From NCBI RefSeq assembly GCF_007990775.1, contig NZ_BJXB01000014.1, forward strand, positions 62,001 through 126,000: DNA of 64,000 nucleotides. The letters run 5' to 3'. This document shows, piece after piece, positions 52,525-60,531 of this stretch (its first letter is position 1; each line of letters opens with the position of its first letter). Under the pieces are notes generated by a model. The model saw only the letters and a list, made by a program, of their open reading frames with translations, had not been told where the DNA came from and made no database searches. The position numbers were made by a program, and so were the translations under genes. The stretch comes from Deinococcus cellulosilyticus NBRC 106333 = KACC 11606. Its GTDB lineage: Bacteria > Deinococcota > Deinococci > Deinococcales > Deinococcaceae.

Positions 52525-52530
52525 TACAAT
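52525..52530 (+). promoter_or_regulatory. -10 box for the candidate structured RNA
   Basis: TACAAT predicts transcription start at about 52537, exactly where the closing stem of the RNA begins. TTGACA at 52496-52501 is 23 bases upstream, too far for an ordinary promoter; an inverted repeat CAGTGC/GCACTG (52500-52517) lies between and could be an operator. Confidence 0.42.
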
Positions 52531-52536
52531 CAGAAC

Positions 52537-52634
52537 ATCAGCCTGCCTGTGGGACTGATGGGCGACTTCCGAGACATACCTCTGTAGTGTGAACCTTCTG
52601 TCGCCCTGCCTACTTCCCGGGCAGGCTGTATTTT
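52537..52634 (+). ncRNA. candidate ~98-nt rod-shaped structured RNA
   Basis: The segment folds on itself: CAGCCTGCC (52539-52547) pairs perfectly with GGCAGGCTG (52620-52628), immediately followed by TATTTTT. Inside, a 12/13-base symmetrical bubble leads to a second 7-bp stem GGGCGAC (52560-52566) with GTCGCCC (52600-52606), and a small distal hairpin (ACATAC with GTAGTGT). A competing local hairpin CCTGCC/GGCAGG (52605-52625) could act as a terminator. The rod with central bubble resembles 6S RNA in outline and Y RNAs in size and position (upstream of a Ro-like gene), but I see no sequence match to either. An attenuator of the downstream gene is also possible. Confidence 0.42.
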
Positions 52635-52639
52635 TGAAG

Positions 52640-52740
52640 TTTGCAGTTGACAGTTCAGAGTTTACAGTTTTTCTGTCTGGCAAAAGCTTTTGCTCAGGAA
52701 GTCTGTGAACTGTTCACTGCCAACTGTGAGCTGTCTACTT
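52640..52740 (+). repeat. heptad-periodic repeats forming an imperfect inverted repeat
   Basis: The left arm steps cagttga, cagttca, gagttta, cagtttt; the right arm steps aactgtt, cactgcc, aactgtg, agctgtc. The arms are approximate reverse complements, with a central CAAAAGCTTTTG palindrome, so a long hairpin can form between the RNA gene and the VWA gene. Confidence 0.65.
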
Positions 52741-52754
52741 TCAAGGAGAAACCC

Positions 52755-54155
52755 ATGGACATTGCCCGCGAAGACCTGAGCCTGTTTCTGAACGCCTGCG
52801 CTGCTGCCACCGCACAGCGGGAGTTTTACAGTTCAGAGGAGGAGCAGCGGGTGTCCCTGACTTTTCTTCATGAGTACATTTGCGGAAACTACCGCACCCT
52901 GTACGCCAGAACGCTGGCTGCAGGGATCAACCACCACAATCAGGCAGAGGTGATCTTTCAACTGCTGAGCACAGGGAAAGCCTGCCCGCCAGACTTCCGG
53001 GCCACCGAAAACCAGCTGATCACAGCTGCCCTCAGGCAATTGCCCTCCCAGAGGGCCTGGAAGTTGCTTCAGCGTTTGCAGCGCTCAAGGGTCAACAACC
53101 GGCGCACCCGCAAGGTGATCGAGGGGTTCATCCAGAGCCGCAACGACCTGCCTTTTGATGCTGTGAAGTACCGCCACAAGGTGAAAGCTTCCATGCAGCA
53201 CGCCCACATGAAAAGCACCGGAGAGGTTTCCCGTTTCCTGTTCGAGGGACTGAAAAAACCTTTTGAGACCCCGCTGCTGGAGCAATATCGGACCGCCCAC
53301 TACAGCAAAGAAGCCCTCTATGACCTGCCTTATTCCATTGCAGAGGGGTTTGCGGCAAAGCATGGTGTTTCCAGAAAGGATTTCCTGAAGCGCATCGAGG
53401 GAAAACTCACCGAGCGTGAACGCCTGAGGGTGCAAAACAGCAGCGAGGGCAAAATCCAGTTGAACCCTGAGAAGCTCAGCCTCACCGAGTTGTGCTCTTA
53501 CGTGCTGGGTCTTTCTTTGCAGGAACGCCGCAGCAGGGGAGAAGAGCTGATGTCCTTTCTGACCCGTGCCACGCGGGCCACCCTGCGTCGCGCGGGAAGA
53601 CTCCCTCTGCCCGAGCACAAAGTTGCAGCAATCCTGGACAACTCCTACTCATCCAGCGGGTCCAGCATGAAGCAGAACCGTCCTCTGGCGGTGGCGATGT
53701 CCGCTGATTTTCTGCTGGGAGCCTCCTGCAGCCAGTACCGCGCATTCTGGACCCATCCGGTGGGAAATCCCTTGCTCAACCATCCGAAAGGCCAGACCTA
53801 CCTGGCAGAGCGTCTGCTGGATGCTCTGGAATGGGGAGCCCAGACAGTGCTGGTGGTCAGCGATGCCTGCGAGAACGATGTGCCTGATGCATTCGAGCAG
53901 ACTTATCAGGCCTACAGGCGAATGGGTGGGAAGGCCAGCATCATCCACCTGAGCCCTGTATTTGATGCGGAGACCTATCAGGTGAAACCCCTTTTAAAAG
54001 ACTTGCCTGCGCTGGGCATCCGTGCAGGAGAGGACCTCGCGACCACCCTGGCCTTCGCGAGGTTCAGTGCCAGAGAAACCACCCTGCTGGAACTTGAAAC
54101 CTACCTGCAGTCCCGCGTGGACGCCCTGATCGGGCAACTGGAGAGACAGCCATGA
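52755..54155 (+). CDS. helical-repeat plus VWA-domain protein with Ro60-like architecture, 466 aa
   Basis: About 280 residues of helical repeats are followed by a von Willebrand A domain whose metal-binding DxSxS motif is seen as D-N-S-Y-S near residue 295 and whose later VLVVSDACENDVPD provides the distal aspartate. This domain order is that of the Ro60/Rsr (TROVE) proteins, which cradle misfolded and Y RNAs, although the sequence is too divergent for me to assign it to TROVE itself. Basic patches (RVNNRRTRKVIEGF, KYRHKVKASMQHAHMK) could bind nucleic acid. The ATG has AAGGAG six bases upstream; it overlaps the next gene by ATGA. Confidence 0.78.
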   Translation: MDIAREDLSLFLNACAAATAQREFYSSEEEQRVSLTFLHEYICGNYRTLYARTLAAGINHHNQAEVIFQLLSTGKACPPDFRATENQLITAALRQLPSQRAWKLLQRLQRSRVNNRRTRKVIEGFIQSRNDLPFDAVKYRHKVKASMQHAHMKSTGEVSRFLFEGLKKPFETPLLEQYRTAHYSKEALYDLPYSIAEGFAAKHGVSRKDFLKRIEGKLTERERLRVQNSSEGKIQLNPEKLSLTELCSYVLGLSLQERRSRGEELMSFLTRATRATLRRAGRLPLPEHKVAAILDNSYSSSGSSMKQNRPLAVAMSADFLLGASCSQYRAFWTHPVGNPLLNHPKGQTYLAERLLDALEWGAQTVLVVSDACENDVPDAFEQTYQAYRRMGGKASIIHLSPVFDAETYQVKPLLKDLPALGIRAGEDLATTLAFARFSARETTLLELETYLQSRVDALIGQLERQP

Positions 54156-55294
54156 GCACAGACACCCTGAACCTGACCGGCCTGCGCGCCGCACCCTCAC
54201 AGGTGTGCGGGGCCTTCCGTCTGGTGCCGTTGCTGCGTGAGACCCCCTGCCTGGACGTGCGCATGACCCCTGAGCGTTACCAGCAGGCCTACAGCCAGGT
54301 CAAACTGGACGATGGCACCGAATACTGGGCGTTCATTCCTCACGGGTACATCCTGGACTGGGCGAAGGGCAATGAAGCCACCGTCAGCATGGGAGGACAA
54401 TTGAAAAGGGCCACCCAGGGCAAGAGTCCGCCCGAATGGTTCACCATCCAGACCCACCACCGCATGGTGAAACGCCAGAACGCCAACAGGGTTCGCCTGC
54501 TGCCCCTGCACCTCAGCATGGAGGCTTTTCTGGGGCTGCACTTCGGAGGACCGGACATCGCATGGCCCGAGTACTCGAAGTACGCGAAACGCTATGGACT
54601 GGGATTCCGCAGTGAAACAGCGGTCTCTGGAAGGGGCCTGTACAGGTTCGAAGAGGCCCTGCGCACCTTCGAAATCCATGAAGGCCAGGTGGGTGTCCTG
54701 ATCTACACCGCAGAGAAACTGGCCAGTGTTTTTGTGGTGCCTACTCCTCAGGATTACCGCCTCCTGCACCAGACCCTGCTCGATGACTTCTATGGAGAGC
54801 TGATCTACAGGTACGCAGTGTGGCTGAACCATCAGGAATTGCCTGTCAAACTGGACGTGAAAAATGCCCGTTCCCTGTCTGACCTGCGCTCTGCTTTGCA
54901 GGAAGCCAGAACCCTCTGGGCCGAATTCAGCACCCAGGGCATGGGCCTGGATTTGCTGGGCCGCAGCATCCAGCGTGAGGTGATCTACAAGCCTGCCCAG
55001 TTGCGTCTGGAGCGCTTCATGACCGATCTGGACCTGAGCACCACCAACACCATCGGGGAGCGTCTGGTGCGCAGCAATGGCGAGGTGCTGTACCTGAAGA
55101 CCTTCCAGCTTGGCGCAGACCAGACCAAAAGGGCATGGTGGCTGTCTCAGCTCGCGAAGCACCACTGGCACATTGACACCACAGCCCAGGCCCTGAACCT
55201 GACCCGGGATGAGGTGGTGCGGGGAATGCAGAGGGCAGGGTTCGGGTACCTGCTCAATCCAGAGTTGCTGAAAAGGGCCACCAGAAAGCGTTGA
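54152..55294 (+). CDS. ARPP-2-like protein, 380 aa
   Basis: The N-terminus LNLTGLRAAPSQVCGAFRLVPLLRETPCLDVRM and the central LPLHLSMEAFLGLHFGGPDIAWPEYSKYAKRYGL match my memory of the ARPP-2 family (ADP-ribosylglycohydrolase-associated proteins of unknown function). The C-terminus (about 330-375) looks like a small winged or homeodomain-like helix-turn-helix (AKHHWHIDTTAQALNLTRDEVVRGMQRAGFGYLL), suggesting nucleic-acid binding. It is translationally coupled to the VWA gene by ATGA. The family name needs a profile search; the operon pairing is clear from the sequence. Confidence 0.68.
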   Translation: MSTDTLNLTGLRAAPSQVCGAFRLVPLLRETPCLDVRMTPERYQQAYSQVKLDDGTEYWAFIPHGYILDWAKGNEATVSMGGQLKRATQGKSPPEWFTIQTHHRMVKRQNANRVRLLPLHLSMEAFLGLHFGGPDIAWPEYSKYAKRYGLGFRSETAVSGRGLYRFEEALRTFEIHEGQVGVLIYTAEKLASVFVVPTPQDYRLLHQTLLDDFYGELIYRYAVWLNHQELPVKLDVKNARSLSDLRSALQEARTLWAEFSTQGMGLDLLGRSIQREVIYKPAQLRLERFMTDLDLSTTNTIGERLVRSNGEVLYLKTFQLGADQTKRAWWLSQLAKHHWHIDTTAQALNLTRDEVVRGMQRAGFGYLLNPELLKRATRKR

Positions 55295-55295
55295 G

Positions 55296-55372
55296 TTCAG
55301 CCTTCTGATTTTAGCCCTCGGCGCTTGGCTCTCGGCTCTCGGCTTTTTGCCTTCAGCCTTCTGCCTTCTGCA
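55296..55372 (+). repeat. heptad-periodic tandem repeat tract
   Basis: Eleven steps of seven bases run from ttcagcc, ttctgat, tttagcc, ctcggcg, cttggct, ctcggct, ctcggct, ttttgcc, ttcagcc, ttctgcc to ttctgca. It combines the two motif classes seen at 4.2 kb and 50.6 kb and lies between the ARPP-2-like and DdrA-like genes. Confidence 0.75.
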
Positions 55373-55412
55373 AATTGCATGCCTCCAACCTTCCAAATCT
55401 GCAGAAATCCCC

Positions 55413-55418
55413 TAAAAT
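55413..55418 (+). promoter_or_regulatory. -10 box for leaderless DdrA-like gene
   Basis: TAAAAT lies seven bases before the ATG at 55426; no ribosome binding site is present. I found no RDRM-like palindrome near it. Confidence 0.45.
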
Positions 55419-55425
55419 GACGTGT

Positions 55426-55917
55426 ATGGACTTCCTCACCCCGGAGCAGCTCCAGACCCTGCGCGCCCCTCTGATCCGCGAAGAGAGCAGCGAGGTGCTG
55501 GAACGCCTCAACACGCTATTTGCACATGACTGGAGTCTGGAACTCGATGTGTTCGATGTGGAACACCCCACCGTCCGGGCACGCCTTCGCATCCAACACA
55601 TCACCCGTGATGGACTGGGACAGGCAGAAAGCCTAAAAGAGGCTGAAAAAAGAGCCTTGCTGAGTGCAGCACGTGTTCTGGGCATGGGTACAGGGGAGGC
55701 CACTGCACAGGCCAGCACCGCACCTGCTGAACCTGCCAAACCCAAAGCCCACCAGCACATTGATGAATTGATGGAAAAATGCAACCAGGTGGGTCTGGGC
55801 CTGGAAGCGGCCAAACTGAGCATGCAGTACAAAGGCTACGGCGAAACCCTCGAAGACAGCCGCAAGCTCTACGTCGCCCTCAGGGAACTCCTGAAGAAGA
55901 ACGGGCACCATGCTTAA
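55426..55917 (+). CDS. short DdrA/Rad52-like protein, 163 aa
   Basis: Residues about 1-95 resemble the Rad52/22-type core of Deinococcus DdrA, a single-strand-end binding protein that protects broken DNA: a leading helix (LTPEQLQTLRAPL), the phrase LFAHDWSLELDVFDVEHPTVRARLRIQHITRDGLGQAESLKEAEKRALLSAARVLGMG, where strand-strand then the AxKRALxxAxxxLG helix is characteristic. A low-complexity Ala/Pro linker and a short helical C-terminus (about 115-160) replace the rest of DdrA, so it is shorter than DdrA itself (about 200). The ATG follows a TAAAAT box. It overlaps the phosphoesterase gene by 8 bases. Confidence 0.66.
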   Translation: MDFLTPEQLQTLRAPLIREESSEVLERLNTLFAHDWSLELDVFDVEHPTVRARLRIQHITRDGLGQAESLKEAEKRALLSAARVLGMGTGEATAQASTAPAEPAKPKAHQHIDELMEKCNQVGLGLEAAKLSMQYKGYGETLEDSRKLYVALRELLKKNGHHA

Positions 55918-56674
55918 GGTTTACGCCATCGGAGACGTGCATGCCAGCTGGGGCCACCTCTGGCGTGCCCTCAAAGCCACCCCCCTGATTGACGACCAGG
56001 GGAACCCCACCGCCCTGATGAAGTCGGGAGATTACCAGCTTGTTCTGACCGGGGACCTCATCCACCCCAAGACCCTGATGGAATACTCCCTGATGACCGG
56101 CATCGACAATTTTGATCCTGAAAACCCCCAGCACCTGTCGAGTGCAGCCCGTTCCCAGATCCGTGAACTGAACCGCCTGAAGCGCACCTTCGATGCCTGT
56201 GAGGGCAACATGCACATTCTGCTGGGCAACCACGACGATGCAGCCCTGACCCACAAGTTCAGCCTGGGCTCGGGGTTTGGCACCAAGCACAATGAGTTTG
56301 ACCCTTCCAAAGGCGGCCGGGAATTCCCTGAAGAGTTGCGGACCTGGATGGAAAGCTTCCCCAGAGAGATCATTGTGGGGCGCACCCACTTTGCCCATGT
56401 GGGACCCATGCCCACCCATGCCATCTTCGATGAGTTCTTCTATTCCACCCGGGAGCACAAAACCTGGTGGGAGGAACACCCAGACTGGGTGGAGATGTTC
56501 GGATATGTCTTCGGGGTTTATGGTCATACGGTGATGAAAGACGGCATCCACATGGACGCAGAGCAACGGGTCGCAATGATTGATGCGCTGGAAGCCGGTC
56601 AAATTCTGGAACTCACCTTTGGGCCGGACCTTTCCCAGAAACCAGAAGCCAGAATCTTAAGCTTTAAAGCCTAA
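55910..56674 (+). CDS. calcineurin-like metallophosphoesterase, 254 aa
   Basis: The dimetal signature is complete: GDVHASWGHLWRAL at residues 8-21, LTGDLIHPKTLMEYSL near 45, GNHDDAALTHKFS near 103 and GHTVMKDGIHMDAE near 205. Members hydrolyse phosphate esters on proteins, nucleotides or nucleic acids; the best fit is the PPP/ApaH-like branch. The ATG overlaps the DdrA-like gene end, so both are co-translated. In the context of a VWA and DdrA-like partner, a role in trimming damaged nucleic-acid ends or a signalling nucleotide is an attractive inference. A tRNA promoter starts six bases after the stop. Confidence 0.9.
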   Translation: MLKVYAIGDVHASWGHLWRALKATPLIDDQGNPTALMKSGDYQLVLTGDLIHPKTLMEYSLMTGIDNFDPENPQHLSSAARSQIRELNRLKRTFDACEGNMHILLGNHDDAALTHKFSLGSGFGTKHNEFDPSKGGREFPEELRTWMESFPREIIVGRTHFAHVGPMPTHAIFDEFFYSTREHKTWWEEHPDWVEMFGYVFGVYGHTVMKDGIHMDAEQRVAMIDALEAGQILELTFGPDLSQKPEARILSFKA

Positions 56675-56679
56675 GGGTG

Positions 56680-56708
56680 TTGACATAAATCCTGGGGTCA
56701 TATATAGT
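56680..56708 (+). promoter_or_regulatory. strong promoter for the tRNA-Asp/tRNA-Phe unit
   Basis: TTGACA (56680-56685) and TATAGT (56703-56708) are separated by 17 bases, close to the consensus. Transcription should start about 30 bases before tRNA-Asp. Confidence 0.82.
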
Positions 56709-56744
56709 TTTCTTCGCTGAAGGGCACGCCCGGAAGCGCAAGAG

Positions 56745-56821
<77 letters not shown>

Positions 56822-56825
56822 CTCT

Positions 56826-56901
<76 letters not shown>

Positions 56902-56905
56902 CAAT

Positions 56906-56938
56906 CCCCAGATGGAACTCCCATCTGGGGTTTTTTTT
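56906..56938 (+). terminator. rho-independent terminator of the tRNA unit
   Basis: CCCCAGATGG pairs perfectly with CCATCTGGGG around AACTC, followed by eight T. Confidence 0.93.
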
Positions 56939-56985
56939 GGTGATCATGCCCTGGGTGAGCACAGCTAAAGCTCGAGACCCAGACG

Positions 56986-57019
56986 AAAAAGGAGGACTGG
57001 AATTCCAGTCCTCCTTTTT
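56986..57019. terminator. bidirectional terminator before the repeat lipoprotein gene end
   Basis: AAAAAGGAGGACTGG and CCAGTCCTCCTTTTT form a 15-bp perfect stem around AATT, symmetric in both directions. It terminates the lipoprotein gene on the minus strand and backs up the tRNA terminator. Confidence 0.9.
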
Positions 57020-57042
57020 GTTGCAGATGGATTTGAAGATGT

Positions 57043-60000
57043 TCAGGGTTGAGGCACAAGAATCGGGGTGCTGGAGGACTGGAGGGAGAGAACCCCCAGC
57101 TGATTGTCGCTATTGGCTCCCCAGCAGTAGCTCTTGTTGTCCATGGAAATTCCACAGGTGTGAAAGACTCCAGCCACCACAGTTTTGAACAGCACAGGGC
57201 CAACTGCAGGTGTAGGGGTCAGGTGAACGGATGTCATGGTTCCATTTCCAAACCTGCCCCCCAGATTTTTGCCCCAGCAGTAAACTTTCTGATCGGTGGC
57301 CACTGCACAAACGTAACCATGATCCGGGCCGGACAACGAACTGAGGCCATTGCCTGCAGAAATGCTGGTGAACTGCAAGGCGGTGTTGACAGCTTTGGGG
57401 ACAATGCTGCGGAACTGGGTGCCATCTCCCAGTTGACCTTCGAAGTTGGCTCCCCAGCAGTAGGCTTTCTGGTCAAGGGTGAGGGCACAGGTGAAGCTCT
57501 GTCCAGTGGTCACCGTGGAGAACTGCAGGTCTCCGAAGACCAGCTGGGGGACGGCAGTGCTGGTCAGGGTTCCGTTGCCCAGCTGTCCTTCAGAGTTGGA
57601 ACCCCAGCAATAGATGGTGTGTTCAGGGGTCACACCACAAGTGTGGTTTTCAGCTGTGGAAAGGGAGGTAAAGGTGTGGCCCCCCTGCACTGGATAAGGC
57701 ACTGCTGCGACCGGGTCAGGAATGGCAGCAATGCCCAGGTGGTCCCCTTTTTCGCCCCAGCAGTAAGCTTTCTGATCGGTGGTGAGACCACAGGTGTGGG
57801 CTCGATAACCTGCCACCAGAGAAGCCCAGTTGTTGCCCACCGTGGGACCCGTGAGGTTGATGCCTCCATTTCCAAACTGCCCCCGGCTGTTGTCTCCATA
57901 GCACTGGGCGGTGTGGTCCACCGTCACCCAGCAGGCGTAGTACGTGCTGTTGGTGTGGACAAAACCAGCAGCAATGCTGATGACGCTTTTGTTCTCAGGC
58001 ACCGCCGTGGGCAACCCCTGGACAGGAGACTCTCCCCAGCAGTAGCCCCGGTCATCCAGACCAATTCCACAACTGAGTTTGCGTTTCAGTGAAAAAGCCT
58101 TGAAGTCCTGGATGTTTCTGTGGGGGACTGTGAGGGACACACCTCCAACACTCGAGTTTCTGGCTGCAACGCCCAATTGCTCGAATTCGTTGTTGCCCCA
58201 GCAGACCACTTTCTGGTCTGTACGGATGGCACAGACATGACTGTTCCCGGCCGACACAGCTGTCAGAGGGACATCCGTTGCCACTTTGTTTCCGCCACAA
58301 TAGGTTTCCTGAGTGGCGGTGATGCCACAGGGCAGTCCTGTTTCTCCAATGATGCTGGCAAAAACAATTTCTGTGTTGTTCGCATCTTTGACAACCTGTG
58401 GTTCACTGTTCTTGGTCCAGCAATATGCCCTGTTGTTGGTTGCAAAGGCACAGATTCTGCCGCTCCCAGTGGGGATCAGGTCCTGAAAGTTCAGGTCTGG
58501 CAGGATGGGGGAGGGCGTCATGTTGCCAGACCAGCAGTAAACTTTCTGACTGGTGGTCAGACCACAGAAATGGTGGTGACCGGCCCCAATCTCAGTGAAG
58601 TTCAGATTTCCTGTAACAGGTTCAGGAGTCGATGGAAACAAAGACATGGGGCTGCCCCAGCACATCGCAGTGCCACTGGGGGCAAGGACACAAATGCTGT
58701 GTGGTGGGTCTTCCTCGAGTATGGATTGGGCTCCAAAAGCCACAGCGGTGACCGTCATTCCATTGAGCCCCATATAAGATTCGTTGCAAATGACCTGTCC
58801 TGCGGCATTCAGACCACAGACCAGAGTTCTGGCAAGGTTGCTGGTGTCGATCAAAGACACCACATTCATTCCTGCACTGAGGCCAGTCGGAATGGTGGGT
58901 GTGGTCAGCCCATCCCCCCAGCAGTAGATGTCTTTGGTGGTGCTCAGACCACAGATGAACGTTTCAGAGGTGCCCATCAGTGAGCTGAACTTCAGGTTTC
59001 CTGTGACAGGGGTGGGTGGACCTGCAGGGGAAATGAATCCAGCACCCATCTGACCCACATCGTTTTTTCCCCAGCAGGTGGCTTCTCCTGCAGCGTTCAG
59101 GGCGCAACTGGTGTGGCCAAATGCAGTGATCTGGGCACTTGAGAACGTGGATGAAATGACATTCAGGGTGACTGTGGCGGTCTGGCCATCGGCACTGGTG
59201 GCAGTGATGGTGGCCTGTCCAATGGCCACAGCAGTCACGAGCCCTGAGGCATTCACCGTGACTGCATTGCTGTTGCTGCTCCAGGTGACCGGTAGATTGG
59301 CATTCAGCTGTCTTGTGTTCCCCACTTCCAGTGTGGTTGAAACAGGTGAAATGGCCAGTCGGGTTTTCACTGTGATGGTGACCGTGGCAATCTTGGGTTC
59401 TGCAGTCTGTGCGGTCAGTGTGGCTGTGCCCTCACGCAATGCAGTGACTTTGCCGGTGGCATCCACCGTGAAGATGGAGGTGTCACTGCTGCTCCAACTG
59501 GTGACCGGTTCACTGGCACGGTACTGCTGGGTGTCTCCAGCGTACAGGAAAGTCCTGCTGTCGTCCCGGGTGATCACAAGGGCTGTTTTCACCTCAATGG
59601 GCAAAATGGCCTGTCGGCCATCTGCGGTGGTGGCAGTGATGAAGGAGGCCCCCACCTTGACTCCGGTGAGCAGTCCAGTGTTGTCAATTGTGGCAACGGA
59701 GGTGTCACTGCTGCTCCATCCGACCACCGGTTCACTGGCGACCAACTGGCTGGTTCTTCCCACCTGAATGGCCCCGCCCATCACCGTGATGGCAGGGGCA
59801 ACTTTGACTTCGATTTCCACGGTGGCCTTGCGACCATCAGCGGCAGTGGCAGTGATGGTGGTTTTGCCCAGTGCTTTGGCAGTGACTTTTCCGGTGTTGT
59901 CCACCGTGGCCACCGTGGTGTTGCTGCTCGTCCAGGTCACGGTGTCATTGGCGGTCAGCTGCAGGGTTTTGTTCGGGGTCAGAACGCCACCTGCAGGGGT

Positions 60001-60531
60001 GATGGCGAGGTCTGGGGCAGCTTTGACCTCGATTTCCACGGTGGCCTTGCGACCATCAGTGGCAGTGGCAGTGGCAGTGATGGTGGTTTTGCCCAGTGCT
60101 TTGGCAGTGACCAGTCCAGTGGCACTGATGGTGGCCACAGTGGTGTTGCTGCTGATCCAGGTGACACTCTCGCTGGCATTGAGCTGCAACGTTTTGCCAG
60201 GGGCCAGCTGACCTCCTGGTGGGGTGATGGTGATGCTGGATTTGACTTCCAGTTGAGCGGTGGCTTTGCGACCATCGGTTGTGGTGGCCGTGAGGGTGGT
60301 TTTGCCTGGGGCTTTGCCAGTGGCGAGACCGGAGTTGTCGATGGTGGCGACAGTGGTGTTGCTGCTGATCCAGGTGGCGGTTTCGGTGGCGGTGAATTTG
60401 AAGGTTTTGCCGACTTCGACGGTGGCACTTTCGGGCTGGATTTTGACTGCAGGCCTGGGGGTGACGGGGTTGCAGGCAGTGAACAGCAACACCAGAAAGA
60501 GGAGGAAAAATGGGACAGGACGGACCATCAT
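57043..60531 (-). CDS. Big2/Ig-like and RCC1-repeat lipoprotein, 1162 aa
   Basis: The start MMVRPVPFFLLFLVLLFTAC is a lipoprotein signal with the anchor cysteine at residue 20. AAGGAG lies five bases before ATG 60531, which rules out the 69 upstream in-frame codons. About residues 30-460 hold five to six BIG2 Ig-like repeats (WxSSNTTVATID, then GKTTITAT-DGRKATVEIEV), several nearly identical. The rest (about 465-1162) holds around twelve to fourteen RCC1/ATS1 repeats with the phrase AYCWGxNxxGQLG, predicting one or two seven-bladed propellers with regularly spaced cysteines. It is probably a surface adhesin or scaffold. The duplicated Ig-like DNA may recombine. Confidence 0.92.
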   Translation of the reverse strand: MMVRPVPFFLLFLVLLFTACNPVTPRPAVKIQPESATVEVGKTFKFTATETATWISSNTTVATIDNSGLATGKAPGKTTLTATTTDGRKATAQLEVKSSITITPPGGQLAPGKTLQLNASESVTWISSNTTVATISATGLVTAKALGKTTITATATATDGRKATVEIEVKAAPDLAITPAGGVLTPNKTLQLTANDTVTWTSSNTTVATVDNTGKVTAKALGKTTITATAADGRKATVEIEVKVAPAITVMGGAIQVGRTSQLVASEPVVGWSSSDTSVATIDNTGLLTGVKVGASFITATTADGRQAILPIEVKTALVITRDDSRTFLYAGDTQQYRASEPVTSWSSSDTSIFTVDATGKVTALREGTATLTAQTAEPKIATVTITVKTRLAISPVSTTLEVGNTRQLNANLPVTWSSNSNAVTVNASGLVTAVAIGQATITATSADGQTATVTLNVISSTFSSAQITAFGHTSCALNAAGEATCWGKNDVGQMGAGFISPAGPPTPVTGNLKFSSLMGTSETFICGLSTTKDIYCWGDGLTTPTIPTGLSAGMNVVSLIDTSNLARTLVCGLNAAGQVICNESYMGLNGMTVTAVAFGAQSILEEDPPHSICVLAPSGTAMCWGSPMSLFPSTPEPVTGNLNFTEIGAGHHHFCGLTTSQKVYCWSGNMTPSPILPDLNFQDLIPTGSGRICAFATNNRAYCWTKNSEPQVVKDANNTEIVFASIIGETGLPCGITATQETYCGGNKVATDVPLTAVSAGNSHVCAIRTDQKVVCWGNNEFEQLGVAARNSSVGGVSLTVPHRNIQDFKAFSLKRKLSCGIGLDDRGYCWGESPVQGLPTAVPENKSVISIAAGFVHTNSTYYACWVTVDHTAQCYGDNSRGQFGNGGINLTGPTVGNNWASLVAGYRAHTCGLTTDQKAYCWGEKGDHLGIAAIPDPVAAVPYPVQGGHTFTSLSTAENHTCGVTPEHTIYCWGSNSEGQLGNGTLTSTAVPQLVFGDLQFSTVTTGQSFTCALTLDQKAYCWGANFEGQLGDGTQFRSIVPKAVNTALQFTSISAGNGLSSLSGPDHGYVCAVATDQKVYCWGKNLGGRFGNGTMTSVHLTPTPAVGPVLFKTVVAGVFHTCGISMDNKSYCWGANSDNQLGVLSLQSSSTPILVPQP

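Noticed and set aside
52496..52530. TTGACA and TACAAT as an ordinary promoter pair
   Set aside because: The spacing of 23 bases is too long; only the -10 box is kept as a candidate.
55296..55372. Heptad tract as a CRISPR or protein-coding region
   Set aside because: The unit is seven bases, without spacers, and no frame shows protein-like content.
54197..55396. Minus-strand open frame of 399 codons opposite the ARPP-2-like gene
   Set aside because: It runs through the heptad repeat tract at its start and lacks domain-like sequence; the plus-strand gene is coupled to its neighbour.
55296..55425. RDRM (DdrO) operator upstream of the DdrA-like gene
   Set aside because: I looked for a TTATG-type palindrome and found none; the region is heptad repeat and a leaderless -10 box.
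57043..60531. Regular repeats that might be taken for a CRISPR array
   Set aside because: They are in-frame protein repeats (Ig-like and RCC1) with drifting units and no constant spacers.
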